From: Sulfuriferula sp.
GTDB taxonomy: Bacteria > Pseudomonadota > Gammaproteobacteria > Burkholderiales > Sulfuriferulaceae
NCBI GenBank assembly: GCA_027311185.1
Contig: DAICZK010000006.1
Span: forward strand, 1 to 22,841
Direction: 5' to 3'
DNA length: 22,841 bases
Shown piece by piece: positions 1 through 7,593 of the stretch. The number at the start of each line of letters is the position of its first letter. The first letter of the stretch is position 1. The notes below the pieces were generated by a model that ran no database searches, was not told the origin of the DNA, and was given only the letters and a program-made list of their open reading frames with translations. Made by a program: the position numbers and the translations under genes.

Positions 1-66
1 CTGCTGAAGTATCTTCGCGGTGACAGGGCCAGGGCGATTATCAAGGCTTATGGTTACGATTTATAG
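1..66 (+). CDS. modA: ModA C-terminus (molybdate-binding periplasmic protein), partial
   Basis: The first 66 bases read in frame 1 as 21 codons plus a TAG stop, with no start in the window. The tail (RARAIIKAYGYDL) resembles the usual end of ModA, the periplasmic protein that binds molybdate or tungstate and delivers it to ModB. The call rests mainly on context: modB begins 12 bp downstream and modC follows, giving the common modABC order. Only the tail is visible, so binding residues cannot be assessed. Confidence 0.8.
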   Translation: MLKYLRGDRARAIIKAYGYDL

Positions 67-78
67 GGGAAATTCCTG

Positions 79-753
79 ATGCCCAATGCAGCGGATATCG
101 GCGCCATCTGGCTGACGCTCAAGCTGGCTGGCGTCACGACGCTGTTGTTGCTGCTGATAGGCACGCCTATCGCCTGGTGGCTTGCGCGCACGCGCTCCTG
201 GTTAAAGCGGCCGCTAGGCGCGCTAGTGGCGCTTCCTATCGTGCTGCCGCCGTCCGTGCTGGGCTTTTATCTGCTGCTGGCAATGGGGCCGGACGGCCCG
301 ATCGGGCATTTGACGCAGGCTGCGGGGCTGGGGATGTTGCCGTTCACCTTCGGCGGTCTGGTGGTGGGCTCGACGTTTTATTCCATGCCTTTCGTGGTGC
401 AGCCTATCCAGAATGCTTTCGAGAGCATAGGCGAGCGCCCGCTCGAAGTCGCGGCGACGCTGCGCGCCGCACCCCTCGACACTTTTGTGAGCGTGGTGCT
501 GCCGCTGGCCCGGCCCGGGTTCTTAACCGCGATTATTCTCGGCTTCGCGCATACGGTCGGCGAGTTCGGTGTGGTGTTGATGATAGGCGGCAATATACCG
601 GACAAGACGCAAGTGGTTTCGCTGCGCATCTTTAATCATGTCGAGGCGCTGGAATACACGCAGGCGCACTGGCTGGCTGGTGGAATGTTGCTGTTTTCCT
701 TTTTGATTCTGTTCGCGTTATACAGCTTCAGCCCGAAGCGTGAGAGACGATAA
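79..753 (+). CDS. modB: Molybdate ABC transporter permease ModB
   Basis: This is a 224-residue, very hydrophobic inner-membrane permease, the usual length for ModB. It would form the channel of the ModBC importer, passing molybdate from ModA to the cytoplasm. Several membrane helices are visible: about residues 10-35, 45-70, 88-110, 148-172 and 198-218. The EAA loop that contacts the ATPase lies at about residues 123-147 ([10 protein letters not shown]...LPLARPG). The ATG is preceded by a purine-rich ribosome site (AGGGGAAA) that overlaps the modA stop region. modC starts 3 bp after the stop, so the genes are almost certainly co-transcribed. CysU/CysW-type permeases are similar, but the neighbouring ATPase has a MOP domain, which favours molybdate. 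Confidence 0.95.
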   Translation: MPNAADIGAIWLTLKLAGVTTLLLLLIGTPIAWWLARTRSWLKRPLGALVALPIVLPPSVLGFYLLLAMGPDGPIGHLTQAAGLGMLPFTFGGLVVGSTFYSMPFVVQPIQNAFESIGERPLEVAATLRAAPLDTFVSVVLPLARPGFLTAIILGFAHTVGEFGVVLMIGGNIPDKTQVVSLRIFNHVEALEYTQAHWLAGGMLLFSFLILFALYSFSPKRERR

Positions 754-756
754 TCC

Positions 757-1845
757 ATGCCCGCTGCCGATCGTATCATCGCGCGTTTCCGCCACGTTCA
801 GGGCGATTTCGGACTCGACGTTGACCTGAATTGGCCGGTGCGCGGCGTGACCGCGCTATTTGGTCATTCCGGTTCGGGAAAAACGACGCTGTTGCGGTGT
901 ATTGCCGGTCTCGAACGTGCGCTTGACGGCTATCTGAGCGTCGCCGGGGAGCTATGGCAGGACGATGGCGCGTCCTTGTTTCTGCCCACGCATCAGCGGC
1001 CGTTGGGTTACGTGTTTCAGGAACCCAGTCTGTTCGCGCATTTGACGGTCAGACAAAATCTGGAATACGGTCAAAAGCGCAGCCGGGGCGCTGCGACCGC
1101 GGAACTGCTGGATCAGGCGGTCGCCTTATTGGGCATTGCGCCTCTGCTGGCGCGTATGCCGGCTTATCTTTCTGGCGGCGAGCAGCAGCGCGTCGGGATT
1201 GCGCGGGCGCTGGCCAGCAACCCGCGCATCCTGCTCATGGACGAACCGCTGGCCGCGCTCGACATGCAGCGCAAGGCCGAAATACTGCCCTACCTGGAAC
1301 GTCTGCACAAAGAACTGGCGCTGCCGATAGTGTATGTCAGCCATGCGGTCGACGAGGTAGCGCGTCTGGCTGACCGCGTTATTGTGCTCGAAGGCGGCAC
1401 GGTGCGCGCGCAGGGCAGCGTGACCGAAGTATTCGCGCGCACCGATCTGTATTTCGCGCAGGGCGACGATGCCGGGGTGGTGCTCGACGCCTTGCTTGAC
1501 CAGGACGATGCCGCTTATCACTTGAGTCGACTAAGTTTTCCCGGCGGCGCGGTGTGGGTGCGGCGCATCGACGAGGCGCTGGGTAGCCAGGTGAGAATAC
1601 GCATACTCGCGCGCGACGTAAGCCTGTCGCGAACCCGGCAGCACGAGACCAGCATCCTCAATATCCTGCCTGTTCGCGTCGTGGCGATAGAAACGGATAT
1701 CGGCTCCGGCCAGACGCTGGTGCAACTCGACGCCAGCGGTACGGCGCTGTTGGCGCGCATTACCCGTCGTTCGCAGGATGCGCTGGGCCTCGCGGCGGGG
1801 ATGTCGATATGGGCGCAGATTAAGTCGGTCGCCTTGCTGCGCTAA
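757..1845 (+). CDS. modC: Molybdate ABC transporter ATPase ModC
   Basis: This 362-residue protein is the ATP-hydrolysing subunit of the molybdate importer. It has a Walker A motif (GHSGSGKT, 36-43), Q-loop Q88, ABC signature LSGGEQQR (138-145), Walker B with catalytic glutamate (ILLMDEP, 158-164) and switch histidine H196. The last ~65 residues (about 298-362, beginning SILNILPVRV) look like the MOP/TOBE oxyanion-binding domain that distinguishes ModC from other importer ATPases. In known ModC proteins this domain senses molybdate. The ATG lies 3 bp after the modB stop. The next gene converges from the other strand, and a REP-like hairpin lies 54 bp past the stop. Confidence 0.95.
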   Translation: MPAADRIIARFRHVQGDFGLDVDLNWPVRGVTALFGHSGSGKTTLLRCIAGLERALDGYLSVAGELWQDDGASLFLPTHQRPLGYVFQEPSLFAHLTVRQNLEYGQKRSRGAATAELLDQAVALLGIAPLLARMPAYLSGGEQQRVGIARALASNPRILLMDEPLAALDMQRKAEILPYLERLHKELALPIVYVSHAVDEVARLADRVIVLEGGTVRAQGSVTEVFARTDLYFAQGDDAGVVLDALLDQDDAAYHLSRLSFPGGAVWVRRIDEALGSQVRIRILARDVSLSRTRQHETSILNILPVRVVAIETDIGSGQTLVQLDASGTALLARITRRSQDALGLAAGMSIWAQIKSVALLR

Positions 1846-1899
1846 CAAGTTTGATTTGGGAAACGTTGATTTATTCGTCACCCCGTTGCATGCCATCTG

Positions 1900-1959
1900 G
1901 TAGGAACGGGCTTGCCCGCGATAAATGGGCTGCCGAATCGCGGGCAAGCCCGCTCCTAC
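1900..1959. repeat. REP-like 60-bp hairpin, copy 1
   Basis: Two 23-bp arms, 1900-1922 and 1937-1959, are complementary except at one position and enclose a 14-base loop. The left arm begins GTAGGAACGGGCTTGCCCGC. A near-identical element with the same arm and loop lengths lies at 15919-15978. It resembles the REP elements of pseudomonads, which are mobilised by RAYT transposases; no such transposase is in the window. It sits between the ends of modC and the convergent outer-membrane gene, so its transcript could act as a terminator-like or mRNA-protecting hairpin in both directions. Confidence 0.85.
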
Positions 1960-1985
1960 CGCCGCATAATTCGTCCATGACGAAT

Positions 1986-2813
1986 TTAAAATGCGTACCA
2001 AAGCCCGATTTTGAGCGTTGTATAATTGGTCGTGCTGTCCGGTTCAAACGAGGCGTAGCCGTTGCCTTGCGGGTATAACGCGCTCATGCCATATTTGAAG
2101 CTCGTGTAATCGACACCAACATTGCCGTGCAGGTGTTGCGTAAACGCATAATCAGCCGCGAGACCGGCTTTAAACAGGCCGGAATTACCCAGCGAGCCCG
2201 AGAAGCCACCCGCGCCACTGACATCGATGTTGGAGCCGTAGGTTCCGCCGCCAAAAAGATTGGCGGTCAATACCAGTTTGCGGACGGGGGAATACTGCCC
2301 CAATACGCCGATGCCGTAATATCGATTGGCATAGGTTTCGCCCGCGTTGACGGATCTGTCCCAGCTGTGGTGGCCGATTTCAAAATAGGGCGTGAGCATG
2401 ACCTGGTTGCCAAACACAAAGCCCTTGCCGTAACGCAGATGATAATCTTCGATTACCGCGCCGTCCTGTCCGACGATAGAACCGTAAGGGGTACTACCGT
2501 CTGCGGCCCCGCCAACGTAGTTGGTATCGCCCTTGTTGCGGCTATATCCGAGTTCGAGGTAGTCATTACCTAGCCACCAGTCTTTCATCACCGATAATGA
2601 CAGGGCAAAACCGGGAACGTTACCGTTTTCCGTATCTTGGGTTCCAGTCGATGATCCGAGCATGCCATTGCCAGTTTCGGTGTAGTCGACATGCGTGGAA
2701 GTTGCCTGTATGCCCACCTGGTTGTTGGAGGCCTTGATATCTGTCGTATTGGCGAATGCGTTTGCAGAGAGGCTTGCGCAAATCACTGTCAAAACAAGTT
2801 TATTCAGATTCAT
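1986..2813 (-). CDS. Outer-membrane beta-barrel protein, unknown role
   Basis: The product is 275 residues with a clear Sec signal peptide (K5, hydrophobic core, predicted cleavage after AFA at residue 21). The mature part alternates polar and hydrophobic residues, is rich in Gly, Tyr, Asn and Thr, and ends in an aromatic-rich strand with terminal Phe (KIGLWYAF). That terminal Phe is the usual BAM recognition signal of outer-membrane barrels. I infer a small barrel of roughly 8-12 strands. I do not recognise a specific family, and porin, OmpW-like or adhesin-like roles are all possible. The ATG has a good ribosome site (AAGGA, about 8 bp upstream). It lies downstream of the arn cluster on the same strand, 117 bp after its last gene, so it may have its own promoter. 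Confidence 0.75.
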   Translation of the reverse strand: MNLNKLVLTVICASLSANAFANTTDIKASNNQVGIQATSTHVDYTETGNGMLGSSTGTQDTENGNVPGFALSLSVMKDWWLGNDYLELGYSRNKGDTNYVGGAADGSTPYGSIVGQDGAVIEDYHLRYGKGFVFGNQVMLTPYFEIGHHSWDRSVNAGETYANRYYGIGVLGQYSPVRKLVLTANLFGGGTYGSNIDVSGAGGFSGSLGNSGLFKAGLAADYAFTQHLHGNVGVDYTSFKYGMSALYPQGNGYASFEPDSTTNYTTLKIGLWYAF

Positions 2814-2904
2814 GAAAAATCCTTAGTATTCGTTATTAGAGTTAAATTCACTCACACATATAGTAGCTGAAGGTATTGTATTTGAGTATATTTTCGCGAT
2901 ATTC

Positions 2905-2929
2905 AAAAAGGGTGTTGCAAAAATGCAGC
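2905..2929 (-). terminator. Weak candidate terminator after the arn cluster
   Basis: Read on the minus strand just past the last arn-cluster stop, GCTGCA and TGCAAC can pair (one mismatch) around a TTTT loop, and a run of five T follows after a short gap. The stem is short and AT-rich, so this is a weak call. The rest of 2814-2930 is AT-rich. It holds the AAGGA ribosome site of the outer-membrane gene and several -10-like hexamers, but no well-spaced promoter that I would defend. Confidence 0.25.
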
Positions 2930-2930
2930 A

Positions 2931-4586
2931 TCAGCGCGATAACTTGCCCGGAGTCTGGCTGGAATGCCGGAGATACAACCAGAAGCTCTCGCTGTTGTCC
3001 GCCGGACGCGAGCCATTCCACGCCGGTTGCCAGTACGGGGGAAGATTTTGCGGAGCCTGCATTCCGCGTTTGTCGATGATCAATACATCGCAATCCGCAT
3101 CGGGGTAGAGTTCCTGCCGTTTGCTCAGTATGCCGAGATAATATTCGAGCATCGGGCGCGTCGATTCGCCCAGCCCATAGCTCGCCACGCAACGGCGGGC
3201 GGCGGGCAGGTGGGGCTGCATTGCCAGGAATACGCTGCGATAGCTCTTGGCGTCGTCTACCCACGGCAGCCAGAGCGTGCCGAATATGATCCAGAACACC
3301 GTGACGCCGAGCGCGAGACTCACGACCGCCCGGCTTTTCAGCTGCGGCAGCCAGAACCACGTGCCGAAATAGATAACGCTTGCCAACAGCGCCGCCAGTA
3401 TGGCGACGGGCTGAATCGGCATGATGAAATTCATCGGTAAATCACGTGCCAGCATGGGCCACGCTGGCGGCGCGCCGACAAAGACCATGAGCGCCCAGAC
3501 ATACCAGCTGACGCCGACCAACGGCGCAAACAGCAGCCGGGCGCCGTAGTCCGCATATCGGTTCAGACGCTCGGGCAGGGTGTCGACGGCGGGTACGGCG
3601 AGGATGGTCAAACCCACCAGCATGGGCAGGCCGTACGCTGTGCGCGCCGAAGCCGAGACCTGTATGAGCAGCAGATAGACCAGAAAAGCGACCAGCCCGT
3701 ATTGCAGCGCTGCGCTGTGCCCGATGCGGCCGCGTTGCCGCCAGACGGTCAGCAGTGCCAGCGGCAGCACCGGGAAGGCGAACCAGTGCAGCGTTCTGGG
3801 CCAGAACCACGGCGAATTGCTCGCCCCCAGTTGCGGCACGGAAAAACCGAGGAAGCGGCCGATATTGTTGAGCCAGAACCAGTCGTAAAACAGTTGGGGC
3901 GAGCGCAGATAGAGGGCGATCGGCCACATCAGCAGCCAGGGTAGCGCAAACAGCGCGGCGATCATCAGCGTTCGGGAAAAACGACGTTGCCGCCAGGTAG
4001 CGAATAGCGCCGGAAGCATCATGGCAATCAGCCCCAGCGCGCCGGGAATGAGCAGACCCTTGGCGAGGAAGCCGATTCCGGTGCCGGTGCCGAGCCAGAA
4101 TCCGGCCCAAAGCGGGCGTTGCAGGCTACATGCGAAGCCGTAACCGGCGATGGCGAAACCCGTCAGCATCGGCACATCGGAGATCATGAAATGGCTCTCG
4201 TAGAGCAGACCGAAACTGGCGACGAGCGCCACCACTGCATAGCGCCCCGAACCTTCGCCCCAGTAACGACGCGCCGTCAGGCCCGTGAACAGCAGGGTCA
4301 GCGCAGTAAATACGCCGCTCGCCAACCGTGCGCCATCATGCAGGGAAAGCCAGCCGCTGTTGAGGTGCGCGAGCATGGCCGCGACCCAGTAATATAACGG
4401 CGGTTTCTCCATAAACGGCTCGCCCGCATTTTGCGGCACTATCCAGTCCCCGCTTTGCAGCATGTGATAGACAATGCCGAATATATAATTCTCGTCCTGC
4501 TTCCACGGGTCATGGCCGACCAGACCAGGCAAAAGATAGCTGATTGCCAGGGCAATCACAAAGACTAGCGGAATACGATTGGGCAT
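2931..4586 (-). CDS. Second ArnT-like lipid-linked glycosyltransferase (GT83/PMT type)
   Basis: This 551-residue multi-spanning membrane protein belongs to the ArnT/PMT superfamily, which moves a sugar from an undecaprenyl or dolichyl phosphate carrier to lipid A or protein on the outer face of the inner membrane. The first periplasmic loop holds an acidic pair (KQDENYIFG, D31-E32) and the conserved EKPPLYYW (60-67). About a dozen hydrophobic helices and a short soluble C-terminus follow. It lacks the DExRYAE form found in classical ArnT and in the paralogue at 10104-11774, so its sugar or acceptor may differ. The in-frame open frame continues upstream to 5054 but overlaps arnD there. I chose the ATG 17 bp after the arnD stop because it begins a clean signal-anchor helix. 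No strong ribosome site is seen, so translation may be coupled to arnD. Confidence 0.8.
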   Translation of the reverse strand: MPNRIPLVFVIALAISYLLPGLVGHDPWKQDENYIFGIVYHMLQSGDWIVPQNAGEPFMEKPPLYYWVAAMLAHLNSGWLSLHDGARLASGVFTALTLLFTGLTARRYWGEGSGRYAVVALVASFGLLYESHFMISDVPMLTGFAIAGYGFACSLQRPLWAGFWLGTGTGIGFLAKGLLIPGALGLIAMMLPALFATWRQRRFSRTLMIAALFALPWLLMWPIALYLRSPQLFYDWFWLNNIGRFLGFSVPQLGASNSPWFWPRTLHWFAFPVLPLALLTVWRQRGRIGHSAALQYGLVAFLVYLLLIQVSASARTAYGLPMLVGLTILAVPAVDTLPERLNRYADYGARLLFAPLVGVSWYVWALMVFVGAPPAWPMLARDLPMNFIMPIQPVAILAALLASVIYFGTWFWLPQLKSRAVVSLALGVTVFWIIFGTLWLPWVDDAKSYRSVFLAMQPHLPAARRCVASYGLGESTRPMLEYYLGILSKRQELYPDADCDVLIIDKRGMQAPQNLPPYWQPAWNGSRPADNSESFWLYLRHSSQTPGKLSR

Positions 4587-4603
4587 GAAGGGTGGACTAA
4601 ATT

Positions 4604-5509
4604 TTAAACAGCAGGGGATTGTAAAGCGAGTGTGCCAGAGCGGCCCGCGATACTGCCCTGAATAACGCATTGTACGGGAAGCCGCGCAAGATCGAGCGCA
4701 GCGTAATAATCGGCGAGACTGACCAGGCGATAGCCCTGGGCTAGCCAGCCGGTCACGAGTTTTTCGAACACGGGTGCCAGTTTCATGCCTTCGAGTTCGG
4801 CATGCAGTGTGTAAACATGGCCTGTCGGATTGTCGGCGGCGGTCAGCGCAAGCAGCGCGTCGGCGACGTTGCTGGTGTCGAGGCCATCGATGCCGATGAG
4901 CTCGTCCAGCGTTGGCAGCGTGGTGGGCAGTTGCGGGCAGCTTTGCCGTCCGTCGTCGAGCAGCGGGATAAAAGGATGGGTACCACGGGTGTCCGAGCAA
5001 TAAGCCATGCCCCAGCGCTGTTCCTGCAAATAGGCCGCACTGTTCATCTGCCATCCGGCAGCGCCGTGGGTAGTTGGATTAACGTCAAAAACCGCGCGGT
5101 AGCTTAGATAAGCCTTGTCCATCTCGCGCTCGGTCCAGGCGTCGGTATGATCGGCGACATGGTCTTGCCATTTGACATGATCGAACGTGTGAATTCCGGT
5201 TTCGAAACCGGCTGCCGCCACATTGCGCAAAATCGACACGCATCGGCGCGCTATGTCGGGACCGGGCAGCAGGGTGCCGTAGAGCAGGGTTTTCAGGCCG
5301 TAATGTTCCAGCACCGAGGTGCGCGAGACTTTTTTCATGAAGCCGGGGCGCAATGCCCGCCGCACGGCGCGTCCGGTGTGGTCCGGCCCCAGGCTGAACA
5401 GGAACGTCGCGCCGACGCCATGACGGTTGAGCATCTCGACCAGATTCGGCACGCCCAGCCGGGTGCCGCGGTAAGTATCTACGTCGATTTTCAATGCAAG
5501 CAAACGCAT
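4604..5509 (-). CDS. arnD: ArnD, 4-deoxy-4-formamido-L-Ara-phosphoundecaprenol deformylase
   Basis: This 301-residue polysaccharide-deacetylase-type enzyme removes the formyl group from undecaprenyl-phosphate-L-Ara4FN before the lipid is flipped to the periplasm. The N-terminus (LKIDVDTYRGT) carries the D9/D11 NodB-like metal and base residues. GIHTFDH gives H107 and H111, and HAELEG near residue 236 supplies the conserved late histidine. Length and motifs match ArnD rather than a general chitooligosaccharide deacetylase. An AGGA ribosome site lies about 9 bp before the ATG. A 91-bp gap separates it from the arnA dehydrogenase half upstream, the widest spacing inside this cluster, and a hairpin sits in that gap. 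Confidence 0.92.
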   Translation of the reverse strand: MRLLALKIDVDTYRGTRLGVPNLVEMLNRHGVGATFLFSLGPDHTGRAVRRALRPGFMKKVSRTSVLEHYGLKTLLYGTLLPGPDIARRCVSILRNVAAAGFETGIHTFDHVKWQDHVADHTDAWTEREMDKAYLSYRAVFDVNPTTHGAAGWQMNSAAYLQEQRWGMAYCSDTRGTHPFIPLLDDGRQSCPQLPTTLPTLDELIGIDGLDTSNVADALLALTAADNPTGHVYTLHAELEGMKLAPVFEKLVTGWLAQGYRLVSLADYYAALDLARLPVQCVIQGSIAGRSGTLALQSPAV

Positions 5510-5567
5510 GCCCGGGATTCCTGGAGAATAATGAAATGAAACGGCAATACGCCGCCCAATTGCGGAG

Positions 5568-5597
5568 CGCCGGACGACGCCCCGATACGTCCGAGCG
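5568..5597. repeat. Intra-operon hairpin between arnA-DH and arnD
   Basis: CGCCGGACG (5568-5576) pairs with CGTCCGAGCG (5588-5597) with a single bulged base, around an 11-base loop. There is no following T-run, so it is unlikely to be a simple terminator. It could stabilise or tune the mRNA between the two coding regions. The stem is short, and chance pairing in GC-rich DNA is quite possible. Confidence 0.3.
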
Positions 5598-5600
5598 GTC

Positions 5601-6644
5601 TTAATCCATCAAGGCCCGGGCCATGGCTACCTGATCGCGGTACGCTTCGAACACGTGTTCAAGTGCCTGCACCATCGTGTATTCGGGCTTCCAGTCCAGA
5701 TCCTGCATGGTGTTGTCGATTTTGGGAACGCGGTTCTGCACGTCCTGATAACCTTTGCCGTAATAATCGACGGCAGTCGTTTCCAGGATATTGACCCGCG
5801 CCGCGCTGTCGCTGTACTCGGGATATTTTTTCGCCATGTTCAGCATCATGTTGGCCAGATCGCGGATCGAGTGGTTATTGCTCGGATTGCCGATATTGTA
5901 GATGCGTCCGGAAGCGATGCCGTTCTTGTTTTCGATGATTTTCATCATCGCCGATATGCCGTCGGCGATGTAGGTGAACGCGCGTTTCTGCTGGCCACCG
6001 TCGACCAGCTTGATGTCTTCGCCGCGAACTATGTGGCCAAGAAACTGCGTGATGACGCGCGAGCTGCCTTCTTTGGGCGTATGTATGCTGTCCAGTCCGG
6101 CGCCTATCCAGTTGAACGGACGGAACAGGGTGAAATCGAGCTCGCCTTTCATGCCGTAAGCCCAGATAACCCTGTCCATCAACTGTTTGGAGCAGGAGTA
6201 AATCCAGCGCGGTTTGTTGATCGGACCTAGCACCAGTTCGGAATTCTCGGAATCGAACTGCTCGTCATGGCACATGCCGTAGACTTCGGAAGTGGAAGGA
6301 AAGAGGATGCGTTTGCGATATTTGACGCACTGGCGCACGATGGGCAGATTAGCTTCAAAATCCAGCTCGAACACGCGCAACGGATCGCTCACATAAGTGG
6401 CCGGGGTCGCAATGGCGACCAGCGGCAGGATGACATCGCATTTTTTGACATGGTACTCGATCCATTCCTTGTTGATGGTGATGTCACCCTCAAAAAAATG
6501 GAAGCGCGGATGATCGGCGAACTCGGTGATCTTATCCCGCATCATGTCCATACCGTAAATTTCCCAGTCGGTAGTTTCCAGAATACGTTTGGACAAGTGG
6601 TGACCGATAAAGCCGTTCACCCCCAGAATGAGGATTTTTTTCAT
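5601..6644 (-). CDS. arnA: UDP-glucuronate dehydrogenase/decarboxylase, separate ArnA C-terminal half
   Basis: The 347-residue product matches the C-terminal half of enterobacterial ArnA. It is an SDR enzyme that oxidises UDP-glucuronate with NAD+ and decarboxylates it to UDP-L-Ara4O. Visible features are the NAD-binding GVNGFIGHH (8-16), STSEVYG (117-123, with the Ser-Glu pair characteristic of ArnA), the YxxxK catalytic pair (Y149, K153), RPFNWIGAGLD (175-185), and a late YQDVQNRVP segment with the arginine region linked to decarboxylation. In E. coli this domain is fused to the formyltransferase; here it stands alone, 25 bp downstream of that gene. A plain UDP-xylose synthase is the main alternative, but the arn context argues against it. 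Confidence 0.92.
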   Translation of the reverse strand: MKKILILGVNGFIGHHLSKRILETTDWEIYGMDMMRDKITEFADHPRFHFFEGDITINKEWIEYHVKKCDVILPLVAIATPATYVSDPLRVFELDFEANLPIVRQCVKYRKRILFPSTSEVYGMCHDEQFDSENSELVLGPINKPRWIYSCSKQLMDRVIWAYGMKGELDFTLFRPFNWIGAGLDSIHTPKEGSSRVITQFLGHIVRGEDIKLVDGGQQKRAFTYIADGISAMMKIIENKNGIASGRIYNIGNPSNNHSIRDLANMMLNMAKKYPEYSDSAARVNILETTAVDYYGKGYQDVQNRVPKIDNTMQDLDWKPEYTMVQALEHVFEAYRDQVAMARALMD

Positions 6645-6669
6645 GAGTATCTCTAGTAAGTTGATGAAT

Positions 6670-7590
6670 TCAGGTCAATAATATCGCTTCGTCGCCGATT
6701 GTCGAAGCGAATTCGGAGGTGCTGACGGCGTGCCCGTCCCATTCGAGCGCGAACAGTTGCAAGGTGCCGCCCCCCTTGCAATGTGCGTAACAACCGTGAT
6801 TATCGCAAAAAAACACAGACTTGGCTTCACTGTTTGGGGTTTGGTCGAGAATGCGGCTGCGCAAAATCCGCAGGGGCTTGCCGAGCAGGCTGGTGTATGC
6901 ACCGGGATAAGGCGGTGCGACGGCGCGAATGAGGTTGTGTATGGCAGTGGCCGAGAGCGACCAGTCGATTTTGCCGTGCTCCGGACGCCGACCGCCGAAA
7001 TAGCCGCCCAGACTCAAATCCTGCGGTTTTGCCGCGGCCGTTCCTGCAATCAGCGCAGGCAGCGCGCGGTGCAGCGTGATCTCGGCGGCGCAGGTGACTT
7101 TGCCGAATACGTCGGCGGCGGTATCGTTCGCCAGGATCGGCACCGCGGTCTGATCGACGATAGCCCCCGCATCGGGTTTTTCGGTCATGTAGTGCAATGT
7201 GGCGCCGGTTTGGGTTTCACCGTGAATGATGGCCCAGTTGACCGGCACCCGGCCGCGATAATACGGCAGCAACGAGCCGTGCATGTTGAGCGCGCCGCAG
7301 CGCGGGAGTGCCAGCAACGGCGTCTTGAGCATGAGCTTGTAATAAAATGAAAACACGAAATCGGGCGCCAGAGCGCTGATTTGGGCCAAGATTTCCGGCG
7401 TATTGGGATCGTCGGGCGTAATCGTGCGAATATCGTGGCGGGCGGCAAGTTCGGCGACCGAGTCGAACCAGATCAATTCTCCGAGTGCATCCTGGTGGGT
7501 CACGAGCAGCGCGACGTCGATGCCCGCGTCGATCAGGACGGACAGGCAGCGCACGCCGACATTATGATAGGCGAATACGACGGCACGCAT
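6670..7590 (-). CDS. arnA: UDP-L-Ara4N formyltransferase, separate ArnA N-terminal half
   Basis: This 306-residue enzyme corresponds to the N-terminal half of ArnA. It transfers a formyl group from 10-formyl-tetrahydrofolate to UDP-L-Ara4N. The catalytic triad falls at the same numbers as in E. coli ArnA: N102 and H104 in LNMHGSLLPYYRG and D140 in EKPDAG. The C-terminal ~90 residues form the small Fmt-like domain (PYPGAYTSLLGKPLRILR). The coding region ends in its own stop and is not fused to the dehydrogenase half. It begins 3 bp after the arnC stop. A methionyl-tRNA formyltransferase is excluded by context and by overall similarity to ArnA. Confidence 0.93.
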   Translation of the reverse strand: MRAVVFAYHNVGVRCLSVLIDAGIDVALLVTHQDALGELIWFDSVAELAARHDIRTITPDDPNTPEILAQISALAPDFVFSFYYKLMLKTPLLALPRCGALNMHGSLLPYYRGRVPVNWAIIHGETQTGATLHYMTEKPDAGAIVDQTAVPILANDTAADVFGKVTCAAEITLHRALPALIAGTAAAKPQDLSLGGYFGGRRPEHGKIDWSLSATAIHNLIRAVAPPYPGAYTSLLGKPLRILRSRILDQTPNSEAKSVFFCDNHGCYAHCKGGGTLQLFALEWDGHAVSTSEFASTIGDEAILLT

Positions 7591-7593
7591 CGC

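Noticed and set aside
4587..5054. Upstream in-frame extension of the second ArnT-like gene (open frame to 5054)
   Set aside because: It lies inside arnD, is low-complexity and not membrane-like; the helix-starting ATG at 4586 fits the family.
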